A DNA stretch of 64,000 nt, taken from positions 35,653,855-35,717,854 of the forward strand of contig NC_054867.1 in NCBI RefSeq assembly GCF_018320785.1, written 5' to 3'. Position numbers and translations under genes: made by a program. The DNA is from Cheilinus undulatus (lineage: Eukaryota; Chordata; Actinopteri; Labriformes; Labridae). This document shows, piece after piece, positions 34,101 through 44,168 of this stretch; positions within the stretch are counted from its first letter, which is position 1, and each line of letters starts with the position of its first letter. Under the pieces are notes generated by a model. It ran no database searches. It saw only the letters and a list, made by a program, of their open reading frames with translations, and had not been told where the DNA came from.

Positions 34101-37069
34101 CTTGTAAATGGGATTTTTTTAAATGCTAGAAACTAGAATAAGAAATCTCAAGCTGTTTCCACCTATGCAAAGACATTTTACATTTAGCTCAAGTGCCCCC
34201 ATTTTTCTGAATCTGTGCTGAGATGTTTCTACACCTTGATTGGAGTCAACCTGTGGTGAAATGAATTGCTTAGACATGGTATGGAAAGGCGCACACCTCT
34301 CTATTGAAAGCCTCAAGCTGACAAAAATCAAGCCATGAGGTCAAAGGAACTGTTCGCAGTACCCAGAGACAGGATTGTTGCAAGGCACAGGTCTTGCGAA
34401 GGCTACAAAAAATTATGCTGCACTGAATGTCCCAAGAGCACAGTGGGCTCCATAATTCCCAGATGGTAAAGTTTGGCACAACCAGGACTTTTCTAAGAGC
34501 TGGTCGCCTGGCCAAACTGAGAGATTGAGGGAGAAGGGCCTTAGTAAGAGAGGGGTCCATGAACCCAATGGCCACTTCGATTGAGCTCCTGAAATCGTGT
34601 GTAGAGATGGGACAAAGTTCAAGAAAGACGACCATCACTGCAGCCCTCCACCAATCTGGGCTTTAAAGCAGAGTGGCTGTTTTTGACTGTAGCATCAAGC
34701 TACAACATAAAAAAGTAAAAGGGTTCCAAATACTTTCTGAATGCACTGTATATTTGACATTTTCACAATATCAACAAAATAGTGGAGGAAAAGGTCCTGG
34801 TGAAAATAGAACACAATAAAGGTATTTCATTGTGGGCATGGAGAGGCAGTCTGTTCAAGTGCATCAGTCGCAGGATGTTAACGCCTTCACCCCCTCTCAC
34901 TACCTTGTGGTGAATGTGCTGATAATTTCCTGCTGTGGGTTTTTCCTCAGCTCGGCTTCCCTCTAAATAAAGTTTTCAGGAGTTTTTTGTATGTATGTTA
35001 GAAGGTACAAATTTTTGCATATTTATCACGCTTAAATATTTCAGATCATGAAACCAATTTTAACAACTCACAAAGACAAACCAAGTAGATACAAAATGTA
35101 GTTTTTAAACGATTGTTTTATTAATTTGGGGGTCCAAATCTATCTGACCCTGTGTGAAAAAGTAATTGCCTCTTGAACCTAATAACTGACAACATTTAAA
35201 TGGGATGAAATGCATAAAAAAAATCAGGAATCAGGATAGGGACAAATACTTTTTCATGGCACTGTATGTCCTTCAAAAGATTATCAGACATCTTAACTAC
35301 ATTAAGAAAAATTGACACTATGACCACATGACATGCCTCGTTAATTTATAGTCATGTGTGACCCCTTTATGGCAACTGGAATAAAAGGATAAGTGTTTGA
35401 TTAATATCTGTCCCTGGGTGAACCCATAAGCACTGACATTTTATTTGACAGACCCTGTATGCAGAGAAAGGACACTGGAAGGACATTTAAATGGGGACGG
35501 GGACCGGTGCAGCAAAGTGGATTGAAGGGTGTCCTAGAAAATGAGTGAAATCCTCAGTGGGATGTACAATTTAATGAACCTGCCAGCAAGAGCGGGCCAG
35601 TTGCGAGACTTATTATTCAGCTACAACAAGGATAATATTATATTGACATGGAAGAAAGTCTCTTTTAAAAATCACAATGGTCCTCTTTTTGAGCTCATAT
35701 ATGCTACATGCTGGAACACTCATTGGCCCAAAACCAAAAACATGATTTTTGGAGTCATTAGTTAATAACTTTGGTTATTATCAACCCTTTCTTTGTGTCT
35801 GTCTTGCTCAGTAATTGTGTTTTTTAAAGGTCTCCCTCTCCCAGACTGGCGTCCTCTGGGTGGGGACAAGCTGTAACAGGAGTAGCTTGGCTGTAACGGG
35901 CAGTCTGCTGTTCTGCCAGGGGAAAGTGTAATCTTTAGACTGCATGGGAAGGCAGCCAAGGAGCATAATCAATAACTTTCTATTTATTAACAGTTTTGGA
36001 TGAGCTCACTGCAGTGCTAGGACACAGCCAAAGTTAATGCAGCAGCAGTCAATGTCTTCAGCCTCTCCTTTTTTCTCCATTTTCAATACGGTGCAAAGTC
36101 TTTGGGCGAGAGGCTGAAACTATATACTGCATGTGTGTATTCTTAGAAACAATGGTACAGTTTAGGACACCTTTAGGACATAGTGTTGTCATCAAATATC
36201 GTGTACTTTTGTCTTTTATGGATTGTGCTGACTATATTAGGTTTTTAGTATTTATTTTTACATTTAGTGCTCAGTTTTGGAAGTGGTTCAAGGATAAATT
36301 ATTTTCCCCTTTTTCAACCCCTGACTCCTGGCTCATTTCTAAACCACATGAAGATAAAACCTGGACTGACAAACCAACACAACAAGTTAATAGGAGTCAG
36401 GTTGTGAGTGGAAGCTGTTAAATGAACCTTAAACAGCTTTGCCCTTCTGCAGGTCCCACTGCTCTTCTTGCACATGGCATTGGGTTTGGCAGCACAGTCA
36501 CTACACATCCCGGCATGAAGGAGAAGATGATGGCTGGAGGTAAAAAAAAATCCCTACATTTTAATGAACAGATTGAAAATATGTTATGCACAGCTAGTGG
36601 CTCTAAAATTTGCAGCCCAAACTCAGAAAAGGAGGACTTGTAATAATTTGTAATGGGCAGCAGATGGTGCTGTATTAGCTCTTTATGCTTCTAAGAAATC
36701 ATGTCACTATGCAGCAGAGGAAAGCACACCACTCAGGTTAAAGCGGTTGCAGGAATTTGACAGAACATACTAGAAGTAGGTCACCTGAAATATTGATAGA
36801 TAAACTATGTCTTAAGTGTATCTTGTCCACTTTGATGCCTTACCATCTACAACTTGAAGCTCTCATATTGTGATCATCTTTATGGTATTGCTCTTTGTCT
36901 TTTTTTAGACCACTATAAATATTCAGAGGCTCGAGTACAGAAGGATGGACATTACATCACCAGCCGTGGGCCAGGAACCAGTTTTGAGTTTGCCCTGACG
37001 ATTGTAGAGGAACTTATGGGGCCTGAGGTTGCAGCTCAAGTCAAGGCTCCTCTTATGTTAAAAGACTGA
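31045..37069 (+). CDS. park7: Park7 / DJ-1 (protein deglycase-type redox sensor), six coding exons
   Basis: The coding exons are 31045-31134, 31877-31978, 32148-32207, 32782-32851, 36453-36539 and 36909-37069. They sum to 570 nt, or 189 residues plus TGA, the same length as human DJ-1. Every junction is GT..AG and the phases match. The protein starts [20 protein letters not shown] and ends APLMLKD. Residues known to matter in the DJ-1/PfpI family sit at their usual numbers: Glu18 (AEEME), Cys46, Cys53, the nucleophile-elbow Cys106 (AAICAG) and His126. DJ-1 is a dimeric cytosolic and mitochondrial protein that protects against oxidative stress. Its human gene is mutated in early-onset parkinsonism. 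The proposed glyoxalase/deglycase chemistry uses Cys106 and is still debated. The start was chosen for its match to the family N-terminus and its ACC ATG G context. Gene identity is very secure. Confidence 0.97.
31877..31978 (+). CDS. park7: park7 coding exon 2 (residues 31-64)
   Basis: The exon is preceded by CCTTTAG and followed by GTTGGG, phase 0 at both ends. It encodes [19 protein letters not shown], then the [15 protein letters not shown] segment, with Cys46 and Cys53, the two peripheral cysteines of DJ-1. Confidence 0.96.
32148..32207 (+). CDS. park7: park7 coding exon 3 (residues 65-84)
   Basis: The exon has acceptor TTCCCCAG and donor GTAAGA, phase 0 at both ends. It encodes [20 protein letters not shown], with the glycine loop (LPGG) that lines the active site in this family. 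Confidence 0.96.
32782..32851 (+). CDS. park7: park7 coding exon 4 (residues 85-108 start)
   Basis: The exon has acceptor TTTTGCAG and donor GTAGAT. It encodes [16 protein letters not shown], then LIAAICA, carrying the catalytic Cys106. It ends after one base of the Gly108 codon (phase 1), which fits exon 5. Confidence 0.96.
33471..33725 (+). repeat. Dispersed repeat in park7 intron 4, copy 1
   Basis: A run of TTAGTTTGTTAG words is followed by CAACATAACTCAAAAAGTTG, GAAATGGCATAAGGAAGAAC, GATCACTGTCTGGATCCAGG, TATTGGGAGATAGGGCTAAT and GGTCTGTGCTCTCTGAATGC. The same sequence, in the same orientation, occurs at 54775-55290. The family is abundant in fish in my memory, but I do not name it. Confidence 0.7.
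34165..34750 (+). mobile_element. Decayed Tc1-like transposon in park7 intron 4
   Basis: The right end CAAATACTTTCTGAATGCAC followed by TGTA is a Tc1-type terminus. The body has the leader TTGATTGGAGTCAACCTGTG, then transposase traces near 34335-34560 with several stops. It shares this leader with the relic at 40797-41566 (TTGGAGTCCACCTGTGG and CATGGTATGGAAAGG versus CATGATTTGGAAAGG), so the two belong to one family. The catalytic half of the transposase is missing. Confidence 0.7.
35005..35266. mobile_element. Short Tc1-style miniature element in park7 intron 4
   Basis: The right end GGGACAAATACTTTTTCATG then GCACTGTAT has a Tc1-type terminus. The inner block CTGACCCTGTGTGAAAAAGT then AATTGCC and the block TTTCAGATCATGAAACCAAT then TTTAACA recall a common fish miniature Tc1 repeat. 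The left terminus is unclear, and there is no coding sequence. Confidence 0.5.
36453..36539 (+). CDS. park7: park7 coding exon 5 (residues 108-137 start)
   Basis: The exon has acceptor CTTCTGCAG and donor GTAAAA. It completes Gly108 and encodes [20 protein letters not shown], then MKEKMMAG, with His126. It is separated from exon 4 by the 3.6-kb repeat-bearing intron. Confidence 0.96.
36909..37069 (+). CDS. park7: park7 coding exon 6 (residues 137-189 and stop)
   Basis: The exon has acceptor TTTTTTAG. It completes Asp137 and encodes [13 protein letters not shown], then the [18 protein letters not shown] block and the family C-terminus ending APLMLKD, followed by TGA. Confidence 0.96.
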
Positions 37070-37403
37070 CTGTAGCCACGTTCACTTACATACTGCTAGC
37101 AGCACTTCCTGCTATGTAAGTGTGGCACTACTGAAGACAGCTGATACAACGTAGCTGACATGAAAAGTCAAAGTCACTAGTGACAAATCATCCTCCTGAG
37201 GGAATGTTTCTGTTTGGACAGGTTATCGTCTTCCCTTTGTCTCTCTTAGCTGGCAGTAAAAGGCACCTCTTTGTCATTCAATACTGAAACACATCCTGGA
37301 TAATCATCACAGAGGCTTTAAAAACTAGGAGAAATTGATTGGCTTGCATTGTAGTTTTTCACACAAACTTCTTGCTCTTGTTTTGACAATTTTGTTGTTT
37401 CAC

Positions 37404-37409
37404 ATTAAA
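37404..37409 (+). terminator. park7: park7 polyadenylation signal ATTAAA
   Basis: ATTAAA lies 335 bp after the stop codon and is followed by a GT/T-rich stretch (TTGTGTTTTGC, about 37429), which suits cleavage at about 37425. No better AATAAA lies between the stop and this point. Confidence 0.6.
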
Positions 37410-37574
37410 AGATAATTATGAGGAAACCTTGTGTTTTGCTTTATGGTTATATTAATACCCGAGGTCACTGTGACTTGTTTACACATGCCTTCAGCGGTTG
37501 TTGACGCCTAAATATAGGCTGCATAATGTAATGTATTGTGATCAGTGCTGAGAACGCGGGAAGCTGGATCCAAA
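37410..37574. other. Short intergenic spacer between park7 and the next promoter
   Basis: The park7 3' end and the next CCAAT/GC-box promoter are separated by only about 150-170 bp, in head-to-tail orientation. Confidence 0.4.
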
Positions 37575-37699
37575 TAGATTGGCAGTTGTCCTGGCCAATG
37601 ACAAGCCTCAGTCTGTCTGCAGTTGTATTCTAACTGGCGAATGGCCGCGCCTCCGCAGCCAGCGGGGCGGGGCTTTGAAACAGCGCGTGGTAGTTGTGT
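37575..37699 (+). promoter_or_regulatory. TATA-less promoter of an unidentified downstream gene
   Basis: An inverted CCAAT box (ATTGG, 37578-37582), a CCAAT box (37595-37599) and a GC box (GGGGCGGGGC, 37664-37673) lie in order within 100 bp. They sit in a CpG-rich patch (GGCCGCGCCTCCGCAGCC at about 37643). NF-Y plus Sp1 sites with no TATA is the usual layout of broadly expressed vertebrate promoters. Its distance to the donor at 37766 fits a short first exon on the + strand. The open frame that happens to run through it (37579-37818) is not needed to explain it. Confidence 0.6.
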
Positions 37700-37765
37700 C
37701 AAAGCAACAGAAAACCAGAGGGTCTTCACTACACAGCCAAAAGGAAAAGAGGGATTTCACCAACG
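37700..37765 (+). other. Probable noncoding first exon of the downstream gene
   Basis: The stretch after the GC box ends TTTCACCAACG followed by a strong donor GTAAGA (37766-37771). The 5' limit is a guess from promoter spacing. In human the genes around PARK7 are TNFRSF9, ERRFI1, SLC45A1 and RERE, but nothing in this sequence identifies which gene, if any of these, starts here. Confidence 0.45.
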
Positions 37766-38235
37766 GTAAGAGACATTGTCCTGTTTATGTGAATGTAAGT
37801 GCTTTGTGGGTTAGCTAGGCTTTTTTTCTACAATAAAAGTTCGCCATTTAATGACGTTAAAATATTCTCATGTTCGCAACGTTAATCACGGTACGTAGCT
37901 ATTCAATGGTACTGAAATTAACAGGACACTAACCGTTAGTTCATAACAGCGCAGCAACAAGGGCAGGTGTTACATCATTAAAAGAGTGGGTGTTTGTTAC
38001 CAGGAATTATTTTAGGTGCCGTGACTAGCTTGCTAAGTATGTTGACTGATATGCTTCAAGTTCGTCTCAATTTACGGCATAATGGCTTGACATAAGCGTC
38101 TCAAATGGGCAGTTAGCCTGAGGTAACCTTTCGCTATATGCGCACAGTTCACAAGATTCGTTCAGACTCGATTTGCCTATGCAACGGTGAAATCAGAGAG
38201 ACACCGTATCCTAACATTGAGAGATGGTTCTGCAG

Positions 38236-38348
38236 ATGTGAACCGACATGGAGAGACGTCAGTTCCAGAAGCTCTCCATCCTCAGCAGCAGCCGCAGTAG
38301 TCAGACGATGGTGCTGCATCCACTGACTCTCAGTGCGGCAGAGGCCGG
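38236..38348 (+). CDS. Candidate start-codon exon, product unknown
   Basis: An acceptor-like TTCTGCAG ends at 38235. ATG at 38248 has G at -3 and G at +4 and an in-frame TGA nine bases upstream. It opens MERRQFQKLSILSSSRSSQT, then MVLHPLTLSAAEAG. A weak donor GTTAAT begins at 38349. Without splicing, the frame stays open for 57 codons to about 38421. The Ser/Arg-rich start, the start context and its place 470 bp after the first-exon donor make a 5' coding exon plausible. I do not recognise the protein and no follow-on exon was found, so it may be chance. Confidence 0.25.
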
Positions 38349-38429
38349 GTTAATGCATCTGTCAGTCCAGTCATCGATTAGAAAAGCACTATTATATACG
38401 AATGGTTTTCAGATTTCGTGAGATTTCCT

Positions 38430-39290
38430 TGCACCAGAAGGTCTAGCAAAGATTTGATACTATTGAAGTTAATGCCACGTTGGTATAAATGTCCTGATAT
38501 TTGAATAACTTCTGCTTATGAGACATCGACTTTGCTGTTTCTTGTAAAGTAGCTTCATCTTCACAGACACGGATCTCTTATTTTCGTTTTGAGCAATTAA
38601 AACCGGAAGCACCCAGATGTGTTACCTTCACACTATTCTCCCTGTTGAGACAGGAAATGCAAGCTTGTTTTCTAGTAGGGTGCATTTTCAACTGCTGAGA
38701 AGCCGCTTCTTAGTCATTCTCAGCAAAGCATGCAGCAACACCAAAGCAAGTCAGGGGTCATTCAAAGAGGGAAGCAACTTAAGTGAGGGTTTACCATCCA
38801 TCAAGTGTACTACCAAACAAAAGTAAGCCTAAAAAGACTGCAAGGCTCTGTCCCAATTACTGTGCATCGACGGGAGCAATGTTTACTGTTAAAATCACAT
38901 CACATCAAAATCCAAATCATCAAAAACATGAGTGTGTGACCTGCCCATGCATGGCTGTTACCTGTGGGTGCACCGAGAAAAGATCCAGGCTAGTTGTTTG
39001 CCCTATGACAGTCTTCAGCATTTTTCGATGGGGCTATGACTGTCATGTCCAGGCAGCATCACTACATGGTGTGCATGAGTTTACATGCTTCATTTCTGTG
39101 TTGCAGAATGAGACTAGTCTTCCCTAAAAGACAGACATCTGTGCTAAAATATTGTCTTGATGACAGTTGTGCAGCACAGTCTCATTAATGCTATGTTTTT
39201 CAGATGGATATTTCTGGAACGCTAACATTTTGCGCTGTTGCACATAACATGTTAGAATTATTCTGCTTGAGCAGCTGTACAGTAAAGAGC
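38430..39290. other. Noncoding DNA, probably intronic
   Basis: No exon with family resemblance and no named repeat was seen. If the promoter at 37575 is real, this belongs to the first introns of that gene. Confidence 0.35.
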
Positions 39291-39560
39291 TCCAGGCTTG
39301 ACTCCCTATTTCTGGATGGGGCAGAGGAGGGAGTGGTGGGGGGAGGGGGAGGCTGAAGTCACAGTGACTGAGTCATTGGTTTAGCTAATGATGCAATTAG
39401 AGTACTGCACTTTGCATCTCCTGATTAGATCCCCCGTTTGCATCGGCCCACAGTCAGCAGAGACTGAATTTGCCCGCCTGAGTTGCTTTGGCAGATAAAT
39501 TTGAAAAGGCAAAAGACAATTTGCAAGCAATTGGGATTCCATCAAAGTTGAAGATTTTCT
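39290..39560. promoter_or_regulatory. Candidate conserved noncoding element
   Basis: The words TGACTGAGTCATTGG (AP-1-type core TGAGTCA), TAGCTAATGATGCAATTAG and CTTTGCATCTCCTGATTAGA sit together in repeat-free DNA after a G-rich patch. This density of factor-like sites resembles an enhancer. Conservation is untested. Confidence 0.35.
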
Positions 39561-40796
39561 GTGTCATCAGCAGTGAATGGATAGATTTGTCGATCCCTGG
39601 CACATCATTCCATACAGGATCTGAATTATAGCTCTTAGTGAAGCTACTATATGGAGCCACTATAGGTCAGAGAAATTGCTGGAATAAGAGACATCTTGTG
39701 CTGACTGAGGCTGTAACGTTTGAGTGATTACCTCTTTAAAGTGATGATTTACACCAATGTAGATATTAATAGTGCAAAATAGACTTACACTGGTAGCAAC
39801 AGTTACCTTGCGTGTGATCCTCCTATTTTGGCATTGCTTCCTCAGGTAGGAATGGGGGATTTAAGATGATATGCTCTAAGTGGATCAGTATGCGTGTGTT
39901 TTTAGCATCACATTCACTCCAGTGAATTCCCCTGGGTGAATTTGACATGATTTAAAAATCGCTTTGATGGCATATGCAAAGTGCAGACTTTACTTGTCTA
40001 TTTTTGACAACATGTTTGAAAAAGTAATTGCATATATTTTAGACTTTAATCTAGAACATTTTTAAATGCAAAGGTTAATGAGTGCTGCTGAACTTTGCCG
40101 CAACTTATTAGTCATTTATTGAGATGGTTTGCTCTGCTCATGTATATAATGTCTCCTCCATTAAAGGGCTCCAGGGCTATACTGGGTCAAGCATAAAAGC
40201 TTTATATCTTAATCACTCTTCATGTTTTTCATGTATTGGTGCTGTCCCTAGCTGAATCATTATTTGCACTGACGTCATTCAAATAGTCAACATAAATGAC
40301 ATTTTTAAATATTCATTGCTTTATGTCTTTTGATTTCATTTGTCCATTTGTAAGGCACCGTTGAGCCAGTCTAATCTTCTGGAAAAAACAGAAAGTACTG
40401 CCTCACTCACATTTATTGTATGAAATATGGTATATGTCACATGTTATGTGGTTACCTGCTTTTTGTGCAGCATCAGTTGTTTGCAGGAGTTGCACATTCT
40501 TCAGTTCCTGCAGAACTAATAATTGCATAGTTTATATACTTTGTTTTCAAGCAAAACATATCCACTCAGGAGTCAAACCTATTGCTTTTTTTTGGAGCTG
40601 AAGCCAATATTTGCTTCTGTCCTTTCCTTCTTAGTATGACTCATAATCGCTTAGTGCTCTATACAAGTCTGGTGGGGGCTGGAGCCTTTGAATTTAACAG
40701 CAAAGTAATGGTATAAGATTCTGTGATTATACAGGATTCCATTTAGTTATGTTGCAGACTCATTCTACAGTTGAAAAAAATCATTTTTATTCTCAT
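39561..40796. other. Noncoding DNA, nothing recognised
   Basis: AT-rich DNA with no recognised exon or element. Confidence 0.4.
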
Positions 40797-41566
40797 TAAT
40801 CTATATCAAGTACCCCTTCATGACAAAGTTAAAACAGAATTTAAAAAAAATGCAAATTAATACAACAATAACAAACTGAAATATCACATTGACATAAATA
40901 TTCAGACCCTTTGCATAAATACTCTAAATTTAGCTCAGGTTCCTCCCATTTCTCTTGGTCGTTCCTGAGGTGTTTCTGCATCCTGATTGGAGTCCACCTG
41001 TGGTAAATGAAATTGATTGGACATGATTTGGAAAGGCCTCACAGCTGACAATGCATATCAGAAAACAAAAACAAGTCATGAGGTCATAGAGCTGCCAGCA
41101 GGGCTCAGAAACAGGATGTTGCAGGGCACAGATCTGGGGAAAGCTACAAAAATGTGTGCTGCACTGATGGTTCCCAAGAGAACAGTGGCTCTCATAATCC
41201 TGAAGATGGGCACAACCAAGATCCAAGAGCTGGTTGTCCAGCCAGACTGAAAGATCAGAGAAGGGCCTTAAGAACTTGATGGTCACTCTGACTGAGCTCC
41301 AGAGGTCCTGTGTGGAGATAGGACAAAGTTCAAGAAGAACAAACATCACTACATCTCTTCACCAATATGAGCTCATGGCAAGGTGGCTAGACGGAGGCCT
41401 CTTCTCAGTGCAAAATGCATGAAGGCCCGCTTGGCTTTCATTTGGGGTATTTTTCAAACTCCAAGCAGGCTTTCATGCGTTTTGCACTGAGGAGAGGCTT
41501 GTGTTTTTGCAGAGGGTCTGAATACTTATGTCAGTGTGATATTTCAGTTTTTTATTGTTGCTGGCA
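40797..41566 (+). mobile_element. Decayed Tc1-like transposon with matching inverted ends
   Basis: The left inner repeat (about 40863-40915) carries AACTGAAATATCACATTGAC, then ATAAATATTCAGACCCTTTG. The right end (about 41512-41566), read on the - strand, carries AACTGAAATATCACACTGAC, then ATAAGTATTCAGACCCTCTG. These are inverted terminal repeats of about 50 bp with few differences. The leader and the N-terminal transposase traces (LQGTDLGKATKMCAALMVPK near 41110-41170) match the relic at 34165. The catalytic part is missing and is replaced by an inverted duplication (41396-41499). Confidence 0.8.
41396..41499. repeat. Inverted duplication (hairpin) inside the Tc1 relic
   Basis: The left arm 41396-41434 contains CAGTGCAAAATGCATGAAGG and CCCGCTTGG. 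The right arm 41461-41499, read on the - strand, contains CAGTGCAAAACGCATGAAAG and CCTGCTTGG, with about four mismatches over 38 bp. A 26-bp loop separates them. The left arm looks like part of the ancestral transposase gene, so the right arm is a flipped copy of it. Confidence 0.85.
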
Positions 41567-44168
41567 TGTTGTGGTCCCAGTCTGATCACGATTACCATAG
41601 TGAGAGGAAGTAGCCATTTTATCAGTCTATCTGTTTCTTCAAATGTAAAAGCTGTTATCTTTTACATTTATCTGTTTTTCTATGCAGTAGAATGAAAGGG
41701 ATTTAGGATGACAGTCCATAACAGCTGTGAAGATCTGCCCTTGTCATGACAACTGGGATCACTTTTCCGTTTTCTAGTGTGTTTTTTATATAGGCAGACA
41801 TACAGCTTTAAAATTGAGCAAACAAAAAAATACCTTTGTCCCAAGATTTCCTTTCATCCAAAGCACATTTCTGCTGGCACACAGGCTTTAGACTACAAAA
41901 CCTCTTTAGCCTGAACCCTGTCTGCCATTTGTAGCCCACGTGAAGTCCTTTTCCTGCCCATGCAGACCCACATAGCAGTCCACTGGTAAGCCCACTCTGA
42001 ACCTATATATGTAACCTGGGTAAGCTCATGTGTGCTCCACTAAGTTGGATCTATGATCTCCAGATTTCAGATCTGAGACTACCTCAAGGCTTTTACTTCT
42101 CTGTCTTTATATTATCCAACAAGGAATTAAGTGTAGAACCCAAAACTTCATCACCCTCCTCTGTTGTCATCTTGTAGTTTCAGTCAGTGTGTACTTCACA
42201 CTCTTGAATCCCTCATCAGCTCAAGGAGCTATTTTTTTCTGTTGTATATAGAGTTCAAGAATAATTCATAGGAAGCTATAATTTGTTAAGAATTGCCTGT
42301 CACTGACTCTCTGTGTGCTAATCCCAGAGAAACTGTGCAGAGGCTGCAGTTCTGAAAGCCTAATAGCCTTCTCTTCTTCAACACCCAAAAGACCTAAGAG
42401 TCTACTCAATATAGGAAAAAAGACACTGCATTTTAAACCGTTGTATTAAGAATTTTATCGTTGATATCAGCTGGAAGCCAGTTTTACTGTTGTTACCCAC
42501 TGTCTTTTTATTTACTTTTTTTTTTTTTTACAAAAGCAGCTTCTACCAACCTGATAACAACAGATAAAGCTCTAACATTGAACCTTTTGAATTTTTGAAA
42601 AGGAAAAAACAAGGCATGATTAAGCAGATTCCCTATTCCATTTTTTAAAAACAAAAGTTCTCTTGAGGTAGCATCTTGCATGAAAGCTGTCCAGAACTCA
42701 CATTCTGACAAAAAAAACAAACAAACAAACCAAAAAAAAACCCAACAGATTTTGAAATGTTGAAAGCTAACTTTTAATTTTAATCTTGTGTGATTGCAGA
42801 TTTTTCTTGAAAAGTAGCAATTTGCAACAAGCTGGGGAGGTGATAAATTGATAAATTGTGTTTAAGATGCCTGCATCTTTCAACTATAAAGGCTTTTTTG
42901 CAGATTTAAACAAAAGATTCAGAAAAGATAAAAAAAAGTACCCTGCACTAGTTGTGACCAGTAACACCCCCCCCCCCCCCAAATTGTTTGAAATGTTTGA
43001 TATCACACCTATCTCCCATAGCTCCAGTCAAAACAAGGTGAATAAAAGGACAACCCAGGAAGGATGAGCTGTTTCTGTATCTCTCAGTTGAACTGATTTA
43101 GTTGATATCACATTTATCTGTCCTCAATTAAGATCCTACTGATTTTCAGGATCATTGGTGTTAATTATCTTTCTTCAAGCATACACTGACCTTGAAGAAG
43201 AGTAGTAGTGTAGATAAAGGGAAGAATGGATGTTGCTGTCTGTTGTTATCTCAACCTTGCAATGGCAGCATGAAGATATGGGTTAAACTAATGGCTTGAT
43301 TGTTATTTTAATCATCCAGGTGTTTTTAAGGAGGATAAATGTTCATGCACCTGGCATATCACAGAAGAAGCACCTTTTCCTGATTCAGCTGTTTAGCAAA
43401 GCTGCAGGGTATCACACATTAGTTACAGCTGGATATACATCTGACAGACCTGACACTCACAGCATGCAATGCAAAAAGTCACAGTACTGTATTTCTAAGT
43501 GCTTTTTTAGGAGAGCATTTATGGTTGTCCCTGGAATAAGTTGTGCATAGTTAGTGCATATTTCCATTTGGACTGCAGTTAATGATACAAAATCAGCCAC
43601 CAAAAATTCTTTCCCCCAATTCCTTAAAACGAAGCTTTAAAGCTTTTGGAGGACTGAGAGTAGCCTGTGTAGTTGAGTTCAACTTTCAGACACACTTAGG
43701 AAAGTGTAGTTGCATCTGTCAGTGTGGGTGACAATTTCTCTTGTGTCCTGATCAGATTGTCTGGCTGATACCCCACCGTGCTCAGTGTCAGGAGCGAGCA
43801 CTGGAACTACTGTCTGGCATAAGCTGGAGATGCCATGACCTGGCAGGGGGATCAGAGACACATTTGTGCAACAGTAAATCTATAGCTGTCCGCTCTTGCT
43901 GCTCAGTTAGGCACATTGTAAACCTTAAATACAGATCTGAATGAAATGTAAGTAACATTACTGAAAATTTGCAGCCCATCTAATCTCAATACTACACGTC
44001 ATACAACACAGTTTGTGTAAATTTCCACCTTTCTACTTCTGCTGTTCTTAAAGCCTTTGTTAAGATATTAAATGTAGTACACTAGGAGTAGGATCCCAAG
44101 TCGGCTCATGATATAACACAATACATGATAGACTCACAGTATTACTGATACAAGGAGAGAAACTATTT
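41567..44168. other. Noncoding DNA, no gene recognised
   Basis: No exon or named element was recognised. Simple sequence includes a T run near 42518-42530, a CAAA-rich stretch at 42714-42740 and a C run at 42966-42980. Confidence 0.4.
42966..42980 (+). repeat. Poly(C) run
   Basis: About 15 consecutive C follow GTAACA. The length is uncertain because such runs are hard to sequence. Confidence 0.85.

Noticed and set aside
34270..34638. 122-codon - strand frame in park7 intron 4
   Set aside because: It is the antisense shadow of the Tc1-like relic at 34165-34750. A similar shadow lies at 40930-41349.
37579..37818. 79-codon frame across the second promoter
   Set aside because: It spans the CCAAT/GC-box promoter and runs through the splice donor at 37766, with no protein resemblance.
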